From NCBI GenBank assembly GCA_018105865.1, contig CM030847.1:14995089-15059088 (forward strand): a stretch of DNA of 64,000 nt, read 5' to 3'. Positions 38,301 through 47,453 of this stretch are shown here, in pieces (position 1 is the first letter of the stretch; each line of letters begins with the position of its first letter). Made by a program: the position numbers and the translations under genes. Below the pieces are notes generated by a model that saw nothing but the letters and a program-made list of their open reading frames with translations, was not told where the DNA came from and ran no database searches. The DNA is from Metaphire vulgaris (lineage: Eukaryota > Annelida > Clitellata > Crassiclitellata > Megascolecidae).

Positions 38301-41300
38301 AAGTGACACGACCTCAATCTTTTAGGCATTTCACTTTTACACAGGACTCCTCTTCTCCGTATTATATGTGACCTGCTTACCTCTGCTGTGGGTAAACAAC
38401 GACATCCTGTGGTGATGTCAGATTTGTATCAACAACCACACGCCAAAAACCATATGTTGCGTAGTCAAGCATGCAGATCCTCTGATATGAGGCATCTGAC
38501 CAATAGATCAGTGAAGACACCCAATCGACGGATATGCCCGTTACCTGTCAAGCAAATTATGCGATGAAGGCCATATTAAAATGTCATATAAAAGCCAGAT
38601 CTTCTGTGGGAATAACGTACGGTATGCATCGTCTATGTCTTTAAAATTAAAAACTATGAAGTTTTAAACCTCTTCTAAATTCACTCTGTCTTTCCGAGGC
38701 TATAGTCTTAATTATTGAACTACAGTGTAGGCAATTACAGACCAGTGAGCTTAACTTCTGTAATCTGCAAAGCTATGGAAAACATCTTGAAAGAGAACAT
38801 TTTGGAACATTTGTTAAAGACAGTCAGCATGGATTTTCAAATGGACGTTCATGCCTGAACAACATGTTAGACTTTCTCGAGGAGGTTTTTGATACGCTAG
38901 ACGAGGGCAAGGCAGTAGATATAATATATCTAGATTTTGCCAAAGCTTTTGATAAAGTGCCCCACATAAGACTGGCTGCCAAACTGAAGTCCTGTGGAAT
39001 AAGGGGGAATATTCTCAGATGGATTCAGCCCACGAAGTTCTGCGTTAAAAATGCCAATCTCTCTGAGCTACCTGGTTGGTTTGCTTTAAATCTAGATACC
39101 ATCATTACAGCATTCACTAGTTTTTATCCTACAAGGGTCTGTCTTGGTTTTCTGCTCAGAAAAATTTAATTCCAACTTCATGTTTCTCTTTATTTTCCGA
39201 TCATAGGCCTATCGCTTCACCGTCTCCTGTAAAAATTCTTTAAAAGAGAATCGCTGATCAATGATCGGTCATTTTACGAAAACAAAACAATTTGACAGAA
39301 ATCGATGACGTCACGTACTCAGTGTGCGCGCGCGTGTGTGTTCGCCTCTTTGCTACAATTGCGACAAATAGGGAGTCCGAGCTAACAGGTTGCTACAGTT
39401 TCGTTGATTCACAGATATCAGAACCACTCAGCTAACCTTTAGGAATTACATGTATCTAGGCCTTTTATATATAGGCCCTATATTCTCTGTTATAAGCGTA
39501 TAGGCCTATATTGCTTATGTACATATTTGGATATCAGTGACGTAGCAATATGCTCGGAGGGCCCTTGGCGAAAATCGGGCAGGGGGCCCTTTCCAGAGAC
39601 GATCTGACAAGTTTGCAAAAATGTTGATGACCTCTTTTTGCTTGTCAGTCTTTCGATCTGACAACTTTTACAACTTTGCGAAAAAAATTTTTGACTCGGG
39701 TCGGGGGTCCTTTGCAGGTATGGGGCTCTTGGCATTTGGCCAGGTTGTCCACATGGCTGCCACGCCCCTGTTGGATATATATATATATTCATGAATGTAT
39801 ATACATGTATATATATTTATATACACGTATGTACATACATGTATATATTCGATATCCACAATCAATCAACAAAACCAGCACAAGATTTCTTTATGAAACT
39901 TACTCGTAAATTTAGCCGCAGCTACTAAATCAAAGGAAAGGCTGGCAAATCGCTCTCAATTCAGCCGTTGCCATGCAAATCTGAAGGCGCTAACCTTTCG
40001 GTTCTCCGACGGGTCCGCGATGGCCTATGGAGTGTATCTTACTAAATCAACTAAAATACTAAATGGCATTAAGTGAATTGAATCTTTGAGACACGTTGCC
40101 ATAGGCACGAGTCGGTCTACCAACTACCTGTCCGTTGCACACTTAGTGTCTTCAATCGACGAATTACATGTATTCATCTAATACAGTGCACTTGAGACAT
40201 ATTTAAAACTAAGGAAACAAGTTAATTGCTATTTAAATCAAAGTTTACCATATTGGAAAACGCTGCAATGATTGCGTATTTGGACGCAGTTCCAGTTCGT
40301 GAAATATACTGGGACGAAAATTTCAGTTGCATATCCAAAGTAAAGTATAAGTAAGACCCGGAGTATAGCGTGTCTAGAGCTCCAATTCCAACGTCGGCAC
40401 TGCTAATTGTGTAGTTGTATTGGAAGTAGGATCCGTTTCTGCCAGTTGCAATGTCCGGAACATACGTCGCAGGATTTCCATAGAGTAATTTAAATTGCGA
40501 CTGACCAGCTGAAGAATATGTCGACCAAATTAGAGCTTTGGTAAAATCTGTGAATGAATTACAAACAACCAGAGGCTATGCTGATACACGTAATTCTTTA
40601 AACAAAGAATATTTACCATTGAATTTAAAATGAGTATGGTCTAAAATTTTCATTATAAACGCCGATTCATGACTGTTTTGTTAGGTTCAAGTGTAATCGA
40701 TATGCATAACCAAAAGGAGGACGAGACAAAAGAACAGATATTATGGTCAAAAGCTCTGATTCACTTTTATCCTTGTTTTGATTTTGATTCCAAAAATTTT
40801 TGACTAAAGATTTTAATAGGATGTATATGGATATTGCTTAGGGAAGCCTAAACAAGAAACTACGCCTCAGAGGGAAATACTTGGTATGCTCTGTGCCGGT
40901 ACCAAGCCCGGATAAAAGAGGGTTGGAGTGGCGTAGCCAGGATTTTCCGAAGGGGTGAGGGTTTATGGTTCCCAACCACATGATTCCAAACTTCGGAAAA
41001 TCCTGACAGACAAAATAGGTTATCATTATGGTTCTCATCACTGAAAAAATCCTTACAAGCAAAAAGGTCGTCAACTATTATTTTGCTTCAATAGGTGAAT
41101 TATATAGGTATAGGCCTATGGGCCCGAACAACACTATGTACGCAATAAAAAAATTGTGGTCGAACAGCCAAGGGGGTTTAACCCAACACACCCAGGCACC
41201 CACCACTCTTGGCTACGCCACTGGAGGGTTGGCTTAGCCGTAAAATGCAAGTCCGGAAATCGGTTCTACAGCGGGCTTGAAACTCGCTCAGGTAAAAAAG

Positions 41301-41526
41301 AACAAGTCAACAGAAACAGCACAGAATAAAAATACATTCTGCGCTGCTCGATGTGGTTCCAGCACGAAGTTGGACTAAGTACTAAGTAATAAGTAAGTAA
41401 GTAAAGACGAAAATGTTGACTAGGAAGCGAACCTTGAGCAGCTCCTTTGCTGAGGAACATACATGTCATGAGGAAAACAGTTGAACTGAAAAGTCGATGT
41501 CGAACAGGCGAACCAAAATCGTTCAT
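22977..41526 (-). CDS. LRP-like single-pass receptor with YWTD propellers
   Basis: Minus-strand exons in order: 41433-41526, 40249-40547, 38381-38544, 36245-36503, 35578-35723, 33643-33765, 32801-33052, 32222-32435, 30359-30489, 29276-29429, 29041-29150, 24104-24197, 22977-23211. Layout: signal peptide, YWTD blades (LIYWSD, FLFWSDLGG), an EGF module, more blades (LLYWSDCGK, MVFWADASG), a transmembrane helix and a cytoplasmic tail. This is a short relative of LDL-receptor-related proteins; I see no LDL-A repeats. Such receptors bind secreted ligands at the cell surface. Phases agree at every junction except exon 4 to 5, where canonical sites lose frame. About 760 residues. I do not recognise an exact orthologue. 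Confidence 0.85.
23359..23607. mobile_element. hAT MITE with CAGTAGCGTCATTT end
   Basis: Ends cagtagcgtcatttcacac and aatgacgcctctg; duplication gctcaaac / gcttaaac (23351-23358, 23608-23615). The interior is a run of imperfect tttggcaaattttt units. It lies in the last intron of the receptor. Confidence 0.82.
23782..23920. mobile_element. Small Harbinger-like MITE
   Basis: gggtttatccataattatgg and ...tttatggatggaccc ends flanked by taa (23779-23781, 23921-23923). An inner pair cgtacgta also mirrors itself. Confidence 0.7.
24268..24340. repeat. (ATT)n-(GTT)n microsatellite
   Basis: Trinucleotide run in a receptor intron. Confidence 0.95.
24869..24948. mobile_element. 80-bp hAT-type MITE
   Basis: caggccccttcaaaag and the mirror ctgatagggcctg flanked by the exact 8-bp repeat cctctgcg (24861-24868, 24949-24956). 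One of the shortest insertions here. Confidence 0.75.
25121..25870 (-). mobile_element. CR1/L2-like LINE reverse-transcriptase fragment
   Basis: Minus-strand frames give FPIRNLGVIFDADLSFS, SFTYxRDLRRLRPF, MDYCNSLCLNVQKN, ALARAVTRTPK and SYTAPRLWNDLPSAF. This is the region after the RT catalytic core in CR1/L2-like elements. Frameshifts make it dead. A ~55-bp piece of the same element (KMDYCNSLYLNV) lies on the plus strand at about 25067-25120 in inverse orientation. Confidence 0.8.
26022..26387 (+). pseudogene. Possible ZMYM1/hAT-type protein N-terminal remnant
   Basis: MSKPYLSGTAAQLHAREE and AKKAAKLPQISAFLKPADR resemble the N-terminus of zinc-finger MYM-type-1-like, hAT-derived proteins, where a K-R-Y-x-SG start precedes a LPKIxxFF motif (memory-based). 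The frame then shifts to MDRPTESNPVFISRISPD and ends at 26387. No zinc finger or transposase core follows, so it is a fragment at best. Confidence 0.4.
26753..28139 (-). pseudogene. Decayed member of an unknown invertebrate multi-copy family
   Basis: Successive minus-strand frames read FPNQKDLNDLIIDLSLTK and AELLMSILKDWNLLDESV, then LLHSGNKYLSLPMAH, then WPQLTKFTTGKNSIKWEPL with LIDRRKMLIHQVRPHQ, then SLKVHILHAHLDKFKENMG and DERFHQDMLDSERRYQGRY. From memory these blocks occur in this order in a large uncharacterised protein family repeated in arthropod and other invertebrate genomes. Several frameshifts break it. It lies inside a receptor intron in the same orientation as the host gene. A second fragment is at 51432-51670. 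Confidence 0.65.
28660..28800 (+). other. Short unassigned coding-like stretch
   Basis: One plus frame reads DPLEFAELGERLTEEEDG and DPADSVLTENDIV before a stop at about 28799, followed by an (AT)n run (28804-28836). The acidic end could be the tail of a transposase-like protein, but nothing diagnostic remains. Confidence 0.2.
29041..33052 (-). CDS. Second propeller exons of the receptor
   Basis: Exons 32801-33052 (FLLLTDLNQVNIFQISV, YPTALAFDPFRNYLYYFD), 32222-32435 (SLAFDSENQVLFYVDYVV, RTIVLDASNR), 30359-30489 (LLYWSDCGKNTIERGS, CAMTFAVDFQ), 29276-29429 (MVFWADASGTIEKAMLDG, LALDAQFIYIVASNK) and 29041-29150 (RQIQKIDRNTKQLSN, LYYPADIPPT) form successive YWTD-type blades with matching phases. 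The 32222 to 30489 join needs a GC donor (AACAG|gctaga). Confidence 0.85.
29544..29622. repeat. Compact palindrome with repeated ACAAAATGTCC
   Basis: gggcaaaatgtccgcggaca is followed by aaatgtcacggacattttgt and ctgtgacattttgcccgcg. The unit GGACAAAATGT and its inverse alternate four times within ~80 bp, so the strand can fold on itself in several registers. It sits in a receptor intron and is probably the core of a MITE. Confidence 0.8.
29815..30053 (-). mobile_element. 5S rRNA-derived SINE (SINE3-like)
   Basis: On the minus strand, from about 30051: gcctacagccgcctacttgg, then agaacaccgaagttaagcaa and agtacttggatgggg. These match the 5S rRNA start, box A and box C. The 5S part stops after ggatggg; an unrelated body (gctggcggccaaccaaaccg) follows and ends in an (AGTC)n tail at 29817-29850. 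A 5S head, body and simple tail fit the SINE3 design. Possible target repeat aactcaaagt / aactacaagt is imperfect. It lies in a receptor intron. Confidence 0.75.
31620..31690. repeat. (CAT)n microsatellite
   Basis: catcatcatcttcatcatc run in a receptor intron. It could be the GAT-type tail of an old LINE in minus orientation; not provable. Confidence 0.8.
31887..32081. mobile_element. hAT MITE with CAGTGTTTAATCTAG ends
   Basis: Ends cagtgtttaatctagac and cctagattaaaccctg; duplication cttgatat / tttgatat (31879-31886, 32082-32089). Sister of 18934-19095. Confidence 0.85.
32437..32705. repeat. Intronic segment duplicated at 45600-45870
   Basis: From cttaaatattaaacaggcaa to ttacccatcactg the sequence matches 45600-45870 in the same orientation with scattered differences. 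The right end (TTAGTTAATTACCCATCACTG) looks like a hAT terminus with ttagttaacta subterminal repeats. The left homology begins within a few bases of the exon boundary at 32435. Confidence 0.75.
33300..33455 (+). mobile_element. LINE C-terminal remnant
   Basis: The plus-strand text around cctcagccttctggacctac and caactgcgctttctcataag matches, in reverse complement, 48815-48920 of the CR1/L2-like LINE. It encodes a degenerate version of its C-terminal block. Confidence 0.6.
33460..33582 (-). mobile_element. tRNA-derived SINE head
   Basis: On the minus strand: gggcgggaagttagcagagt with a box-A-like element, and ggttcgagtccc as a near-perfect box B, followed by the module ggagccctaaaggtcgactc and agcc. 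The same post-tRNA module is in the SINE at 53993-54288 and the body at 52899-53120. No fully folded functional tRNA is claimed. Confidence 0.7.
33643..33765 (-). CDS. EGF-like exon of the receptor
   Basis: Six cysteines in EGF spacing: PCATGTGGCTQMC, then RRCLCGMGFFL and NGVDCIT. The module follows the first propeller, as in LRP and LDLR. The donor chosen is gtaggt, which keeps frame with 33052; an adjacent gtatac donor would not. Confidence 0.85.
34530..35270 (-). mobile_element. CR1/L2-like LINE C-terminal fragment
   Basis: Minus-strand frames: STSVRINGHDIHPNPYVRN, NLGIYIDNTATTRQHV, LVITKLDYGNATLAGLPKHL, TPLLIDLRWLSVPERI, and after a frame break ACAFPVTAAKAWNRLP-like and FKKRLKTWLFE. This is the RT thumb and C-terminal region. 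It is dead, inside a receptor intron. Confidence 0.82.
35318..35412. repeat. (TA)n/(TG)n microsatellite
   Basis: Alternating tatata, tgtgtg and agatatatat runs just 3' of the LINE fragment. Confidence 0.9.
35578..38544 (-). CDS. First propeller exons of the receptor
   Basis: Exon 38381-38544 reads VTGISVDWVSSLIYWSD and PQDVVVYPQQ. Exon 36245-36503 reads FLFWSDLGGKSVIERYNL, RPTKLVVDFASQRLFWLD and GSMNFDGTSVSSW, classic blades. Exon 35578-35723 gives NDANVIYIYDRNQTYQ and then MTVYSPERNP, the usual passage into an EGF module. The join of 36245 to 35723 needs two extra bases in frame. This could mean a missed small exon, a weak donor inside the exon, or a sequence error. Confidence 0.82.
36780..37000 (+). 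mobile_element. Possible LINE C-terminal remnant
   Basis: One plus-strand reading gives a R-x-E-W-K-S-V-V-A-N-V-E-I-Q pattern at about 36822-36865, like the string near 15310, then a basic low-complexity stretch. Confidence 0.35.
37661..37952. mobile_element. hAT MITE, CAGTGGCGGTTCCAGGA family (inverted)
   Basis: Opposite orientation to 17521-17864: ends cagtggtcatgttgatgac and aattcctggaaccgccactg; duplication tgcttggt / tgcgtggt (37653-37660, 37953-37960). Motif copies tgacccttttttgcttgtca (37708) and tgaccttttttgcttgtc (37777) lie 69 bp apart. Confidence 0.88.
38724..39090 (+). mobile_element. CR1-like LINE reverse-transcriptase fragment
   Basis: Plus-strand: NYRPVSLTSVICKAMENIL, then after one frameshift DSQHGFSNGRSCLNNML, IIYLDFAKAFDKVPH and LKSCGIRGNILRWI. 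These are RT blocks 1-4 of CR1-like elements with the F/LDFxKAFDxVPH core. The YxDD block is missing. It is in a receptor intron, opposite to the gene. Confidence 0.85.
39535..39770. mobile_element. hAT MITE with CAGTGACGTAGC end
   Basis: Left cagtgacgtagcaa, right ggctgccacgcccctg; exact 8-bp duplication ttggatat (39527-39534, 39771-39778). Contains tgacctctttttgcttgtca (39628). Confidence 0.88.
40249..41526 (-). CDS. Signal peptide and first ectodomain exons of the receptor
   Basis: ATG at 41524-41526 begins MNDFGSPVRHRLFSS, followed by the hydrophobic core TVFLMTCMFL and SKGAAQ as likely cleavage region. The donor is at 41432. Exon 40249-40547 continues in frame: FTKALIWSTYSSAG, LLYGN, two candidate N-glycosylation sites (NGSY, NYT), ending AAFSNM. 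The LIWS and LLYGN strings suggest the first propeller blade in a divergent form. The start is chosen because it gives a good signal peptide; a downstream methionine inside the core is less likely. Confidence 0.82.
40926..41223. mobile_element. hAT MITE, AGTGGCGTAGCCA family
   Basis: Ends gagtggcgtagccaggat and tcttggctacgccactg; exact 8-bp duplication gagggttg (40918-40925, 41224-41231). Contains ttacaagcaaaaaggtcgtc (41053). Lies in the first receptor intron. Confidence 0.9.
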
Positions 41527-41689
41527 TGTTTCGACTTCCCTTGAAATCTGAAAGAAGTATAAAGATTTCTAGGTATGCTCAAATTCTGAGTAATGAAGTA
41601 GAAAGCCATGAATATATCCAACTTCCACTATTAAGTCTGTTCTATTAGTCTTCTGTTGCGAAAGATATTCAAACGTTCAATACAAGCGT

Positions 41690-42330
41690 TGCACCTGTCA
41701 CAAACGCTACAATCGACTGTGTAACTCATGTAACAATACAAGTCTCCTTGCATATGCCTACACAATGTTGATCAGTTCTACTGGATAGAAAACATTGTTG
41801 CACCTGCCTATTAAAATTCCGTAACAAGGCTTTCGAGTTACAATCGAGATCGATCTATACTATTTCGGATTTAAATCAAATGCACATCGCTCTATTCTAG
41901 TTACATCATATATCATTAGAACTTGAATCGTTTCTTCTTTTCAACATAGTTTGCTAAAAATGTCCGATAAAGCACGAAGTATCTGAAAAGGTGTCACAGC
42001 CTACTGTGTCTCCTACATGCATGACATAACAGCTGTGAATACTTACATGCTACGGCTAATGTCTAAGAAAGCCAAAATGGCATCTGCTGTATGACTGAAC
42101 TGTCTACTTTTGAATATGTGACAATAAAATAAGCTATTGATGTCAAAGAGACGATTGATTATGCCTGACAAACATGTTGGACTTTTCTAGAAGAGGGCTA
42201 TGACAATACAGGCGTTGCACATGTCACAAACGCTACAACTAACTGTGTAACTCATGTAACAATACAATCTCTTTGCATACGCCTACACAATGTTGATCAG
42301 TTCTACTGGATATGAAATATTGTTGGACAT
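41690..42330. repeat. ~120-bp direct repeat upstream of the receptor gene
   Basis: gttgcacctgtcacaaacgc..gttgatcagttctactggat at about 41692-41805 recurs as gttgcacatgtcacaaacgc..gttgatcagttctactggat at 42214-42330, ~520 bp apart, with few differences. It lies 150-800 bp 5' of the start codon and could be a duplicated promoter or first-exon region. No TATA box is called. Confidence 0.7.
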
Positions 42331-43003
42331 TTTAGAACAGCGATTTTTTTCTATGAAAATAGGTTCGGGAACCCATCTGATATCTGCTCTGTCATGAAAT
42401 TATAATTGAACTTGCTCACTGAACGCTATAGATATATGAAAGAAATAAACTTCTTTTAGAAAAAGTTAACAGCGACTTAAAGAGTTAATTTATCATTAAA
42501 ACTGTCCAAAATAAAAGTTGTGCAGAATACTGGTACTAGGCATCAACCTCCAGAGTTTTCTGCAGTTTTTATCGGACAAATTGTATCGATTTCCTTTTTT
42601 GCTTTGTGAGTCAAGAGCGGAATATCTGCCTCAAGTCAGTCAAGAGTCAACGTGCTTTGTAGGATCAAACTATGTGAGAGGTGGACCCACTAATCTGATG
42701 AATAAAAGTGACAAGACTGTTTTTGTCATAAGCGAAGATTTCATTGGGGTGATTAACTAATTCATTTGTGAAAATCCCCTTTGACACTCGCTAGAAAAAT
42801 TGGAAATTATATTAAGAGCATGTATCAGAGGAAGCATTTTATCCAAATATGTTCTGGAATCCACGAATGATTTCTCTATCGTTAAGTTATAGCCTGTTGC
42901 ACAAATTCTAGATTTCTATTTCTCAAAATGTCAACTTGTCGTTAACGTTATCGGTCCAATGTTTCTGACCTAGTATGCGAGCCATTTGGCCAAGTTCAAG
43001 ATC
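42331..43003. other. Upstream flank of the receptor, no gene seen
   Basis: No recognised coding exon or repeat end. An ATG-initiated frame at 42518 has no recognisable features. Confidence 0.5.
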
Positions 43004-43011
43004 CTCATTAG

Positions 43012-43351
43012 AAGTGGCGTAGCGAGGGGAGGGCAGAGGGGCGAAGCGCCCCAGGTGGCACTTGCTCTAGGGGCGGCACTTTCGAGGTTTCTTAGATTTT
43101 TGCTTGTCAGAGACTTTTTTGGAGAGTTGATAACGTTTTTTGCTTGTCAGTCAGAGACTTTTTGGGAGAGTTGATAGTTTTTTTGCTTGTCAGAGACTTT
43201 TTTGGAGGAGAGTTGATAACGTTTTCTTTGCTTGTCAGAGACTTTTTTGAGGAGAGTTGATAACGTTTTTTTGCTTGTCAGACTTTTTTTGAGAAATGAG
43301 GGCGGCACTTTTTTCTCGCCCTGGGCGGCACTTTGCTTCGCTACGCCACTG
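43012..43351. mobile_element. hAT MITE, AGTGGCGTAGC family, with tandem motif
   Basis: Ends aagtggcgtagcgagg and gcttcgctacgccactg; exact 8-bp duplication ctcattag (43004-43011, 43352-43359). The interior carries five copies, ~42-48 bp apart, of ttttgcttgtcagagacttt followed by ggagagttgataacg. Confidence 0.92.
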
Positions 43352-44074
43352 CTCATTAGAAAACAATCTTTTCGCAACTGACTCACCAAGTTTCTTGTCA
43401 AAGACATTGGCATCAAACGCGGATTATTGCATATCGACATAAACGAATATGGCAAAAATAGGTTTTGGAACACCGTTATCCTACGTTACGACTGAAAAAG
43501 CACTGTTTGAATAGCTTACTCTTTCGAGTTCGATAGATTCCGTATTTCCTGCGCATTAGCACTTACAGTAGGTCTAAGATTGACACTCAGGTCTAAAGTT
43601 TTATTTGTGACGACTGGTGTCTCTAACAAAATACAGCCACAGAAGAAGCTTAAAATGTCTGACGATGCAGGAAGTATCTAAAAAGTCACGATTGCCCGCT
43701 TGTGTACAGGATATCCCCTGAATCAGTTAACCGGGCTCTCAATATACACGCATGACAGCGCTACGACTAATACCTATACAAGCCAAACTGGCAATAGTTT
43801 TAGCGAATGAGTAATTTCTATCTATGTTTTGATTTTTACGCGACTGTGACTAAGTGTTTTCATACAGTATATGAAGCATGCGCTATAAATTAGTGAAAGG
43901 AGCTGTGAATACCAGAGGCGACAGTTCGCAACAGGAAAGCATTCCCAGGGGCATACAGTATGTATCATGTGCCTGACTTTATTACTACTGTCGAGTGTCG
44001 ACCCGCGTGACGTGGCCAGAACAAAACCTCGTCTTTGGGCAGAGAATTCGGCTGCATTTACCGACCGTACCATG

Positions 44075-44428
44075 CAGAGGCGTCATTTGGGGCTGGGGGG
44101 GCCGTGGCCCCCCAAGGAAATGAAAATATTAATTTATAATGCATTGATGTGCAACAAAAAACAAAAACAGGGACGTCATTTGCGTTTGGAGGGGGGGGGG
44201 GCAAAAAAAGGTGAGCAGCCCCTAAGCCCCTAAAGTCGTAAAGAAGAAGTGCTTGATAAGTAACTAATCGTAAAAAAGAGCTGACAAGCAAAAAAAAGTC
44301 ATCTGCTTTTTTGGAAACTCAACTCGTTAATGAACAAAATTAAAATTTTGAAAAATGTAAAAGAAAAATTAAAAATTAAAAAAAATTTCTCGCCCCCCCC
44401 CCAAGAAAAGTGTGAAATGACGCCACTG
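44075..44428. mobile_element. hAT MITE with CAGAGGCGTCATTT end
   Basis: Left cagaggcgtcatttgggg, right tgaaatgacgccactg; exact 8-bp duplication gtaccatg (44067-44074, 44429-44436). A second left-end-like string cagggacgtcatttgcg begins at 44168, suggesting an internal duplication or nested copy. Contains ctgacaagcaaaaaaaagtc (44281). Confidence 0.88.
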
Positions 44429-44657
44429 GTACCATGCGTTCCCCAGTTTTGCCGCAGTGTACATCGGTAATTCAACCAGCCAGCTAACAGTCTAGCGTTA
44501 CTAGAAGCGTTACGTTCCCACTCAAATCAAGTTCCGTTCTGCAGTAAAGCTAAAAGCAAGACTTAGAAGAAGACAGCTCAATCGTCAAAAAGATCAGCTC
44601 ATTTCTAAAATCGATCAGGATGATCCATATGGAAAGTTTTCTGCAATGAAAAGGGCT

Positions 44658-44659
<2 letters not shown>

Positions 44660-44704
<45 letters not shown>
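44660..44704. repeat. (GA)n microsatellite
   Basis: Perfect gagaga run. Confidence 0.95.
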
Positions 44705-44706
<2 letters not shown>

Positions 44707-44854
44707 AAAGTCTATTTTAGCCCAATTTTTAGATCGAATCGAAGAATATGAGTTGTGCGGTCTCAGACATGGTCTTAGGTTGGGTCCACTCATGGGTTGC
44801 GTTGAGTTGGGTCAGAAATTTCCATTTTTAGTGGGTTGGGTTGTTTGGTTATAA

Positions 44855-45263
44855 GGGGCTGTCCATTAATTATGTAAACAATTTTTGGGCAATTTTTGAC
44901 CCCTCCCCCTCTTGTCAACAACTGTCAACTTTCAGTTAACCCCCCCCCCCATAATTACGTCAAAAACTTTTGACCCCCCCAGATCAATGACAGGTCCCAA
45001 TAACAAGGTTAATATTTTTTGCGATGATGACCATTTTTTCCCTTTTTTGCTCGTCGAGTGTCAAAATGTGATGGTTATGACCTTTTTTGCCATGCTTTTT
45101 TCCATTGTAATAAGTAGTATTCCATGAAATTTCCTAGTTTTTGATTATCTGTAAAAAGTGAAATTGTTGACGTCAACTTCTCTTGACCCCCTCCCTCCTG
45201 TCAACAACACTCAAACTTTTTTCAAACCCCCCTAAATTGTTGACGTAATTAATGGACAGCCCC
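44855..45263. mobile_element. PIF/Harbinger-like MITE
   Basis: Ends ggggctgtccattaattatg and ...taattaatggacagcccc; taa duplication (44852-44854, 45264-45266). Contains degenerate gatgaccattttttcccttt / tttgctcgtcg motif copies at 45025-45060. Confidence 0.82.
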
Positions 45264-45599
45264 TAATGTAATGCAATTTTTTTTATCTCTTTTCATTTAA
45301 TGGTCGTCAGAGTTGCGCTATAATATTCAACGCCTTTCAATGGTTGCACCAAATTTAATGGTTTCAGTCGTTTCCATCTTTTCGTGGTTATTCTTTGTCT
45401 TAACTTTTACGTTAAGGATTTATTGCTTCACTTATTCACTAACTGCTGACGCTCAATTACTGTCTAAGAAATTGTTATGCATGGGTTGGGTTTGGTTGGG
45501 TTGGGACAAGTAACCCAGTTGTCGTGGGTTGGAGGTTGGGTTGGGTCATTTTTTTCCAAACCAACTTGACAAACTTGTGTTCCTGCAGTCTAGACTAAG

Positions 45600-45870
45600 A
45601 CTTAAATATTAAAAAGACAATAATTAATGATTTTAATGGTTCATTGACTGATATGTTCGTGCTTCGAGCATCGTCTATGCTTTCATGAACATACATGATA
45701 CCTAGGAAATAGTTCTAAAATTATTTGCAAAAAGTTTAACAATATTTTTAGTTTAGTTAACTATTTTAGAAAGTTAGTCTGCAACTAAAAGTTTAACTAC
45801 TTATTTTTAGTTTAAATTTAGTTATAGTTCAACTAATGTTTTTAGTTAGTTGCCCGTCACTGATCTCTTG
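45600..45870. repeat. Second copy of the 32437-32705 segment
   Basis: Same order and orientation as the receptor-intron copy, with scattered substitutions (for example gttcgtgcttcgagcatcgt versus gttcatgttgcgagcatcgt). It lies ~4 kb upstream of the receptor start. Confidence 0.75.
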
Positions 45871-46029
45871 CTGATATCGAACATAGGAAGGAAGTTGCAA
45901 AGGCGGCCGGAAGTCCGGTCCCAATGACAAAAAATGTGGCGCGTCAAAGTAGTCTTCAACTTTCTAACAGGTTTGCATTTTAATCTTGACAGTCGTTCGC
46001 TATGATGTCCAGTCGTCCTTTCCGTGGTC

Positions 46030-46035
46030 CGCCTT

Positions 46036-46085
<50 letters not shown>
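46030..46085. repeat. (CT)n microsatellite
   Basis: tctctctctc run. Confidence 0.95.
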
Positions 46086-46088
<3 letters not shown>

Positions 46089-46634
46089 CTCTCCCTCCAG
46101 AAATTATTAGAATAATCAAACTGTCGCGTGAATAATGTCTGACGGTCAAACAGCTGCAATTTGATTTCTTTTCATAGTTATTCTAAAAGGTACAGGCTAA
46201 TTGTTTAGACTTAGTATTTTGAGATGTTTTAAAATCATGCTTTTATCGCTCTTTCATAAATTTCAATTGTGTGGATGTGCGCTAATATAGTCATTATTTA
46301 AGTCTATATCTTGACTAACGCTTACCCCTAGTTTTTTTATTCACGAGACCTAACGTCTTATTTGCTTGTAGACCAAAAATGGAAACACTGTTCGGGTGGA
46401 GCTGACAATGACTCTGAATCTGGCGTTGTTGCAGCAAGTGATACAACAAACGGAATAGGACTTAACATACCTCGTGTAGTGAAGTTTGCTTGCCGTTGAC
46501 AAATGGACTAAATGCTTGCACTAAATGCCACAAAACCCTGTCATGCAGGCAAGAGTGGTGTAACGTCACTGTAACCACGCCATTTACAAAGTCAGATTCA
46601 ACTGGTATGTTTATCTGATTTAAATAGTTGCAAC

Positions 46635-47453
46635 AATGGAACAATCTATAACATACTCAGATATGCAGATGATACGGTAATCTTTGCAGAAAAAGAGGAA
46701 GACCTCCAACTCATAATTAACAAGCTAAACGACAAAAGCAAGGAATACGGGATGGAAATCAACAGAAAGAAAACAAAAACGATGATAGTAAGCAAACACA
46801 AAAATGAGAGACACAACATCCTAATTGATAACACTAAGTTGGAACAAGTAAAGGAATACAAATATCTGGGCAGTTTCATAACAGAAAACGGACGATGCAC
46901 AAGAGACATAAACGCCAGAATTGCTATGGCCAAAGAAGCCTTTTGGAAACAGAAAGAACTACTAAGAAGAAACCTAGACCAAACACTAAAACTACGAATC
47001 CTGAGATGCTATGTATACTCTGTTATCACATTCTCCTGCGAATGCTGGACTCTAACAAAGCAGTTGAAAAATAAAATACAGGCCTTTGAAATGTGGTGCT
47101 TCAGAAGAATCTTGAAAATTAGCTGGCAAGAGAGAATAACAAATGAAGAGGTACTAAAGAAAATTGGAGAAAAGAGACAACTCCTGACAGAAATTATAAG
47201 CAGGAAAACTCAGTATGCTGGACACATAATGCGGGGTTCAAGCACAGAATAAGCAAAAGTCCTATTAGAGGGCAGATATGAGGGAAACAGGGCCAGAGGA
47301 AGACCTAGAAGAGACTGGCTGGACGACATTAAGGAACACATACAGGAAAAGAACTACGGAAGACTAAAAAGGATTGCTGAAGACAGAACAAAGTGGAAAC
47401 AACTCATGACCGTCAACCTTCAGATATGAAGATGACACATGATGATGATGATG
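46635..47453 (+). mobile_element. RTE-like LINE, 5'-truncated, 13-bp target duplication
   Basis: Plus-strand frame: LRYADDTVIFAEKEEDLQL (the RT YADD box), YGMEINRKKTKTMIVSK, YKYLGSFITENGR, RCYVYSVITFSCECWTLTK, WCFRRILKISWQERITNEEV and HIMRGSS, then stop. The order is that of endonuclease/RT elements of RTE type, and the (GATGAT) 3' tail at 47441-47453 supports this. The exact repeat aaatagttgcaac flanks it (46622-46634, 47454-47466). About 270 codons of ORF2 remain; after a stop near 47250 the frame degenerates (RPRRDWLDDIK-like). Confidence 0.88.

Noticed and set aside
43098..43300. CRISPR-like array of ttttgcttgtcag repeats
   Set aside because: The spacers are near-identical, the units sit inside a hAT MITE with exact target duplication, and the DNA is eukaryotic.
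44760..45560. Telomere-like ggttgggttggg stretches
   Set aside because: Irregular spacing, and interrupted by a Harbinger MITE; not a telomeric array.
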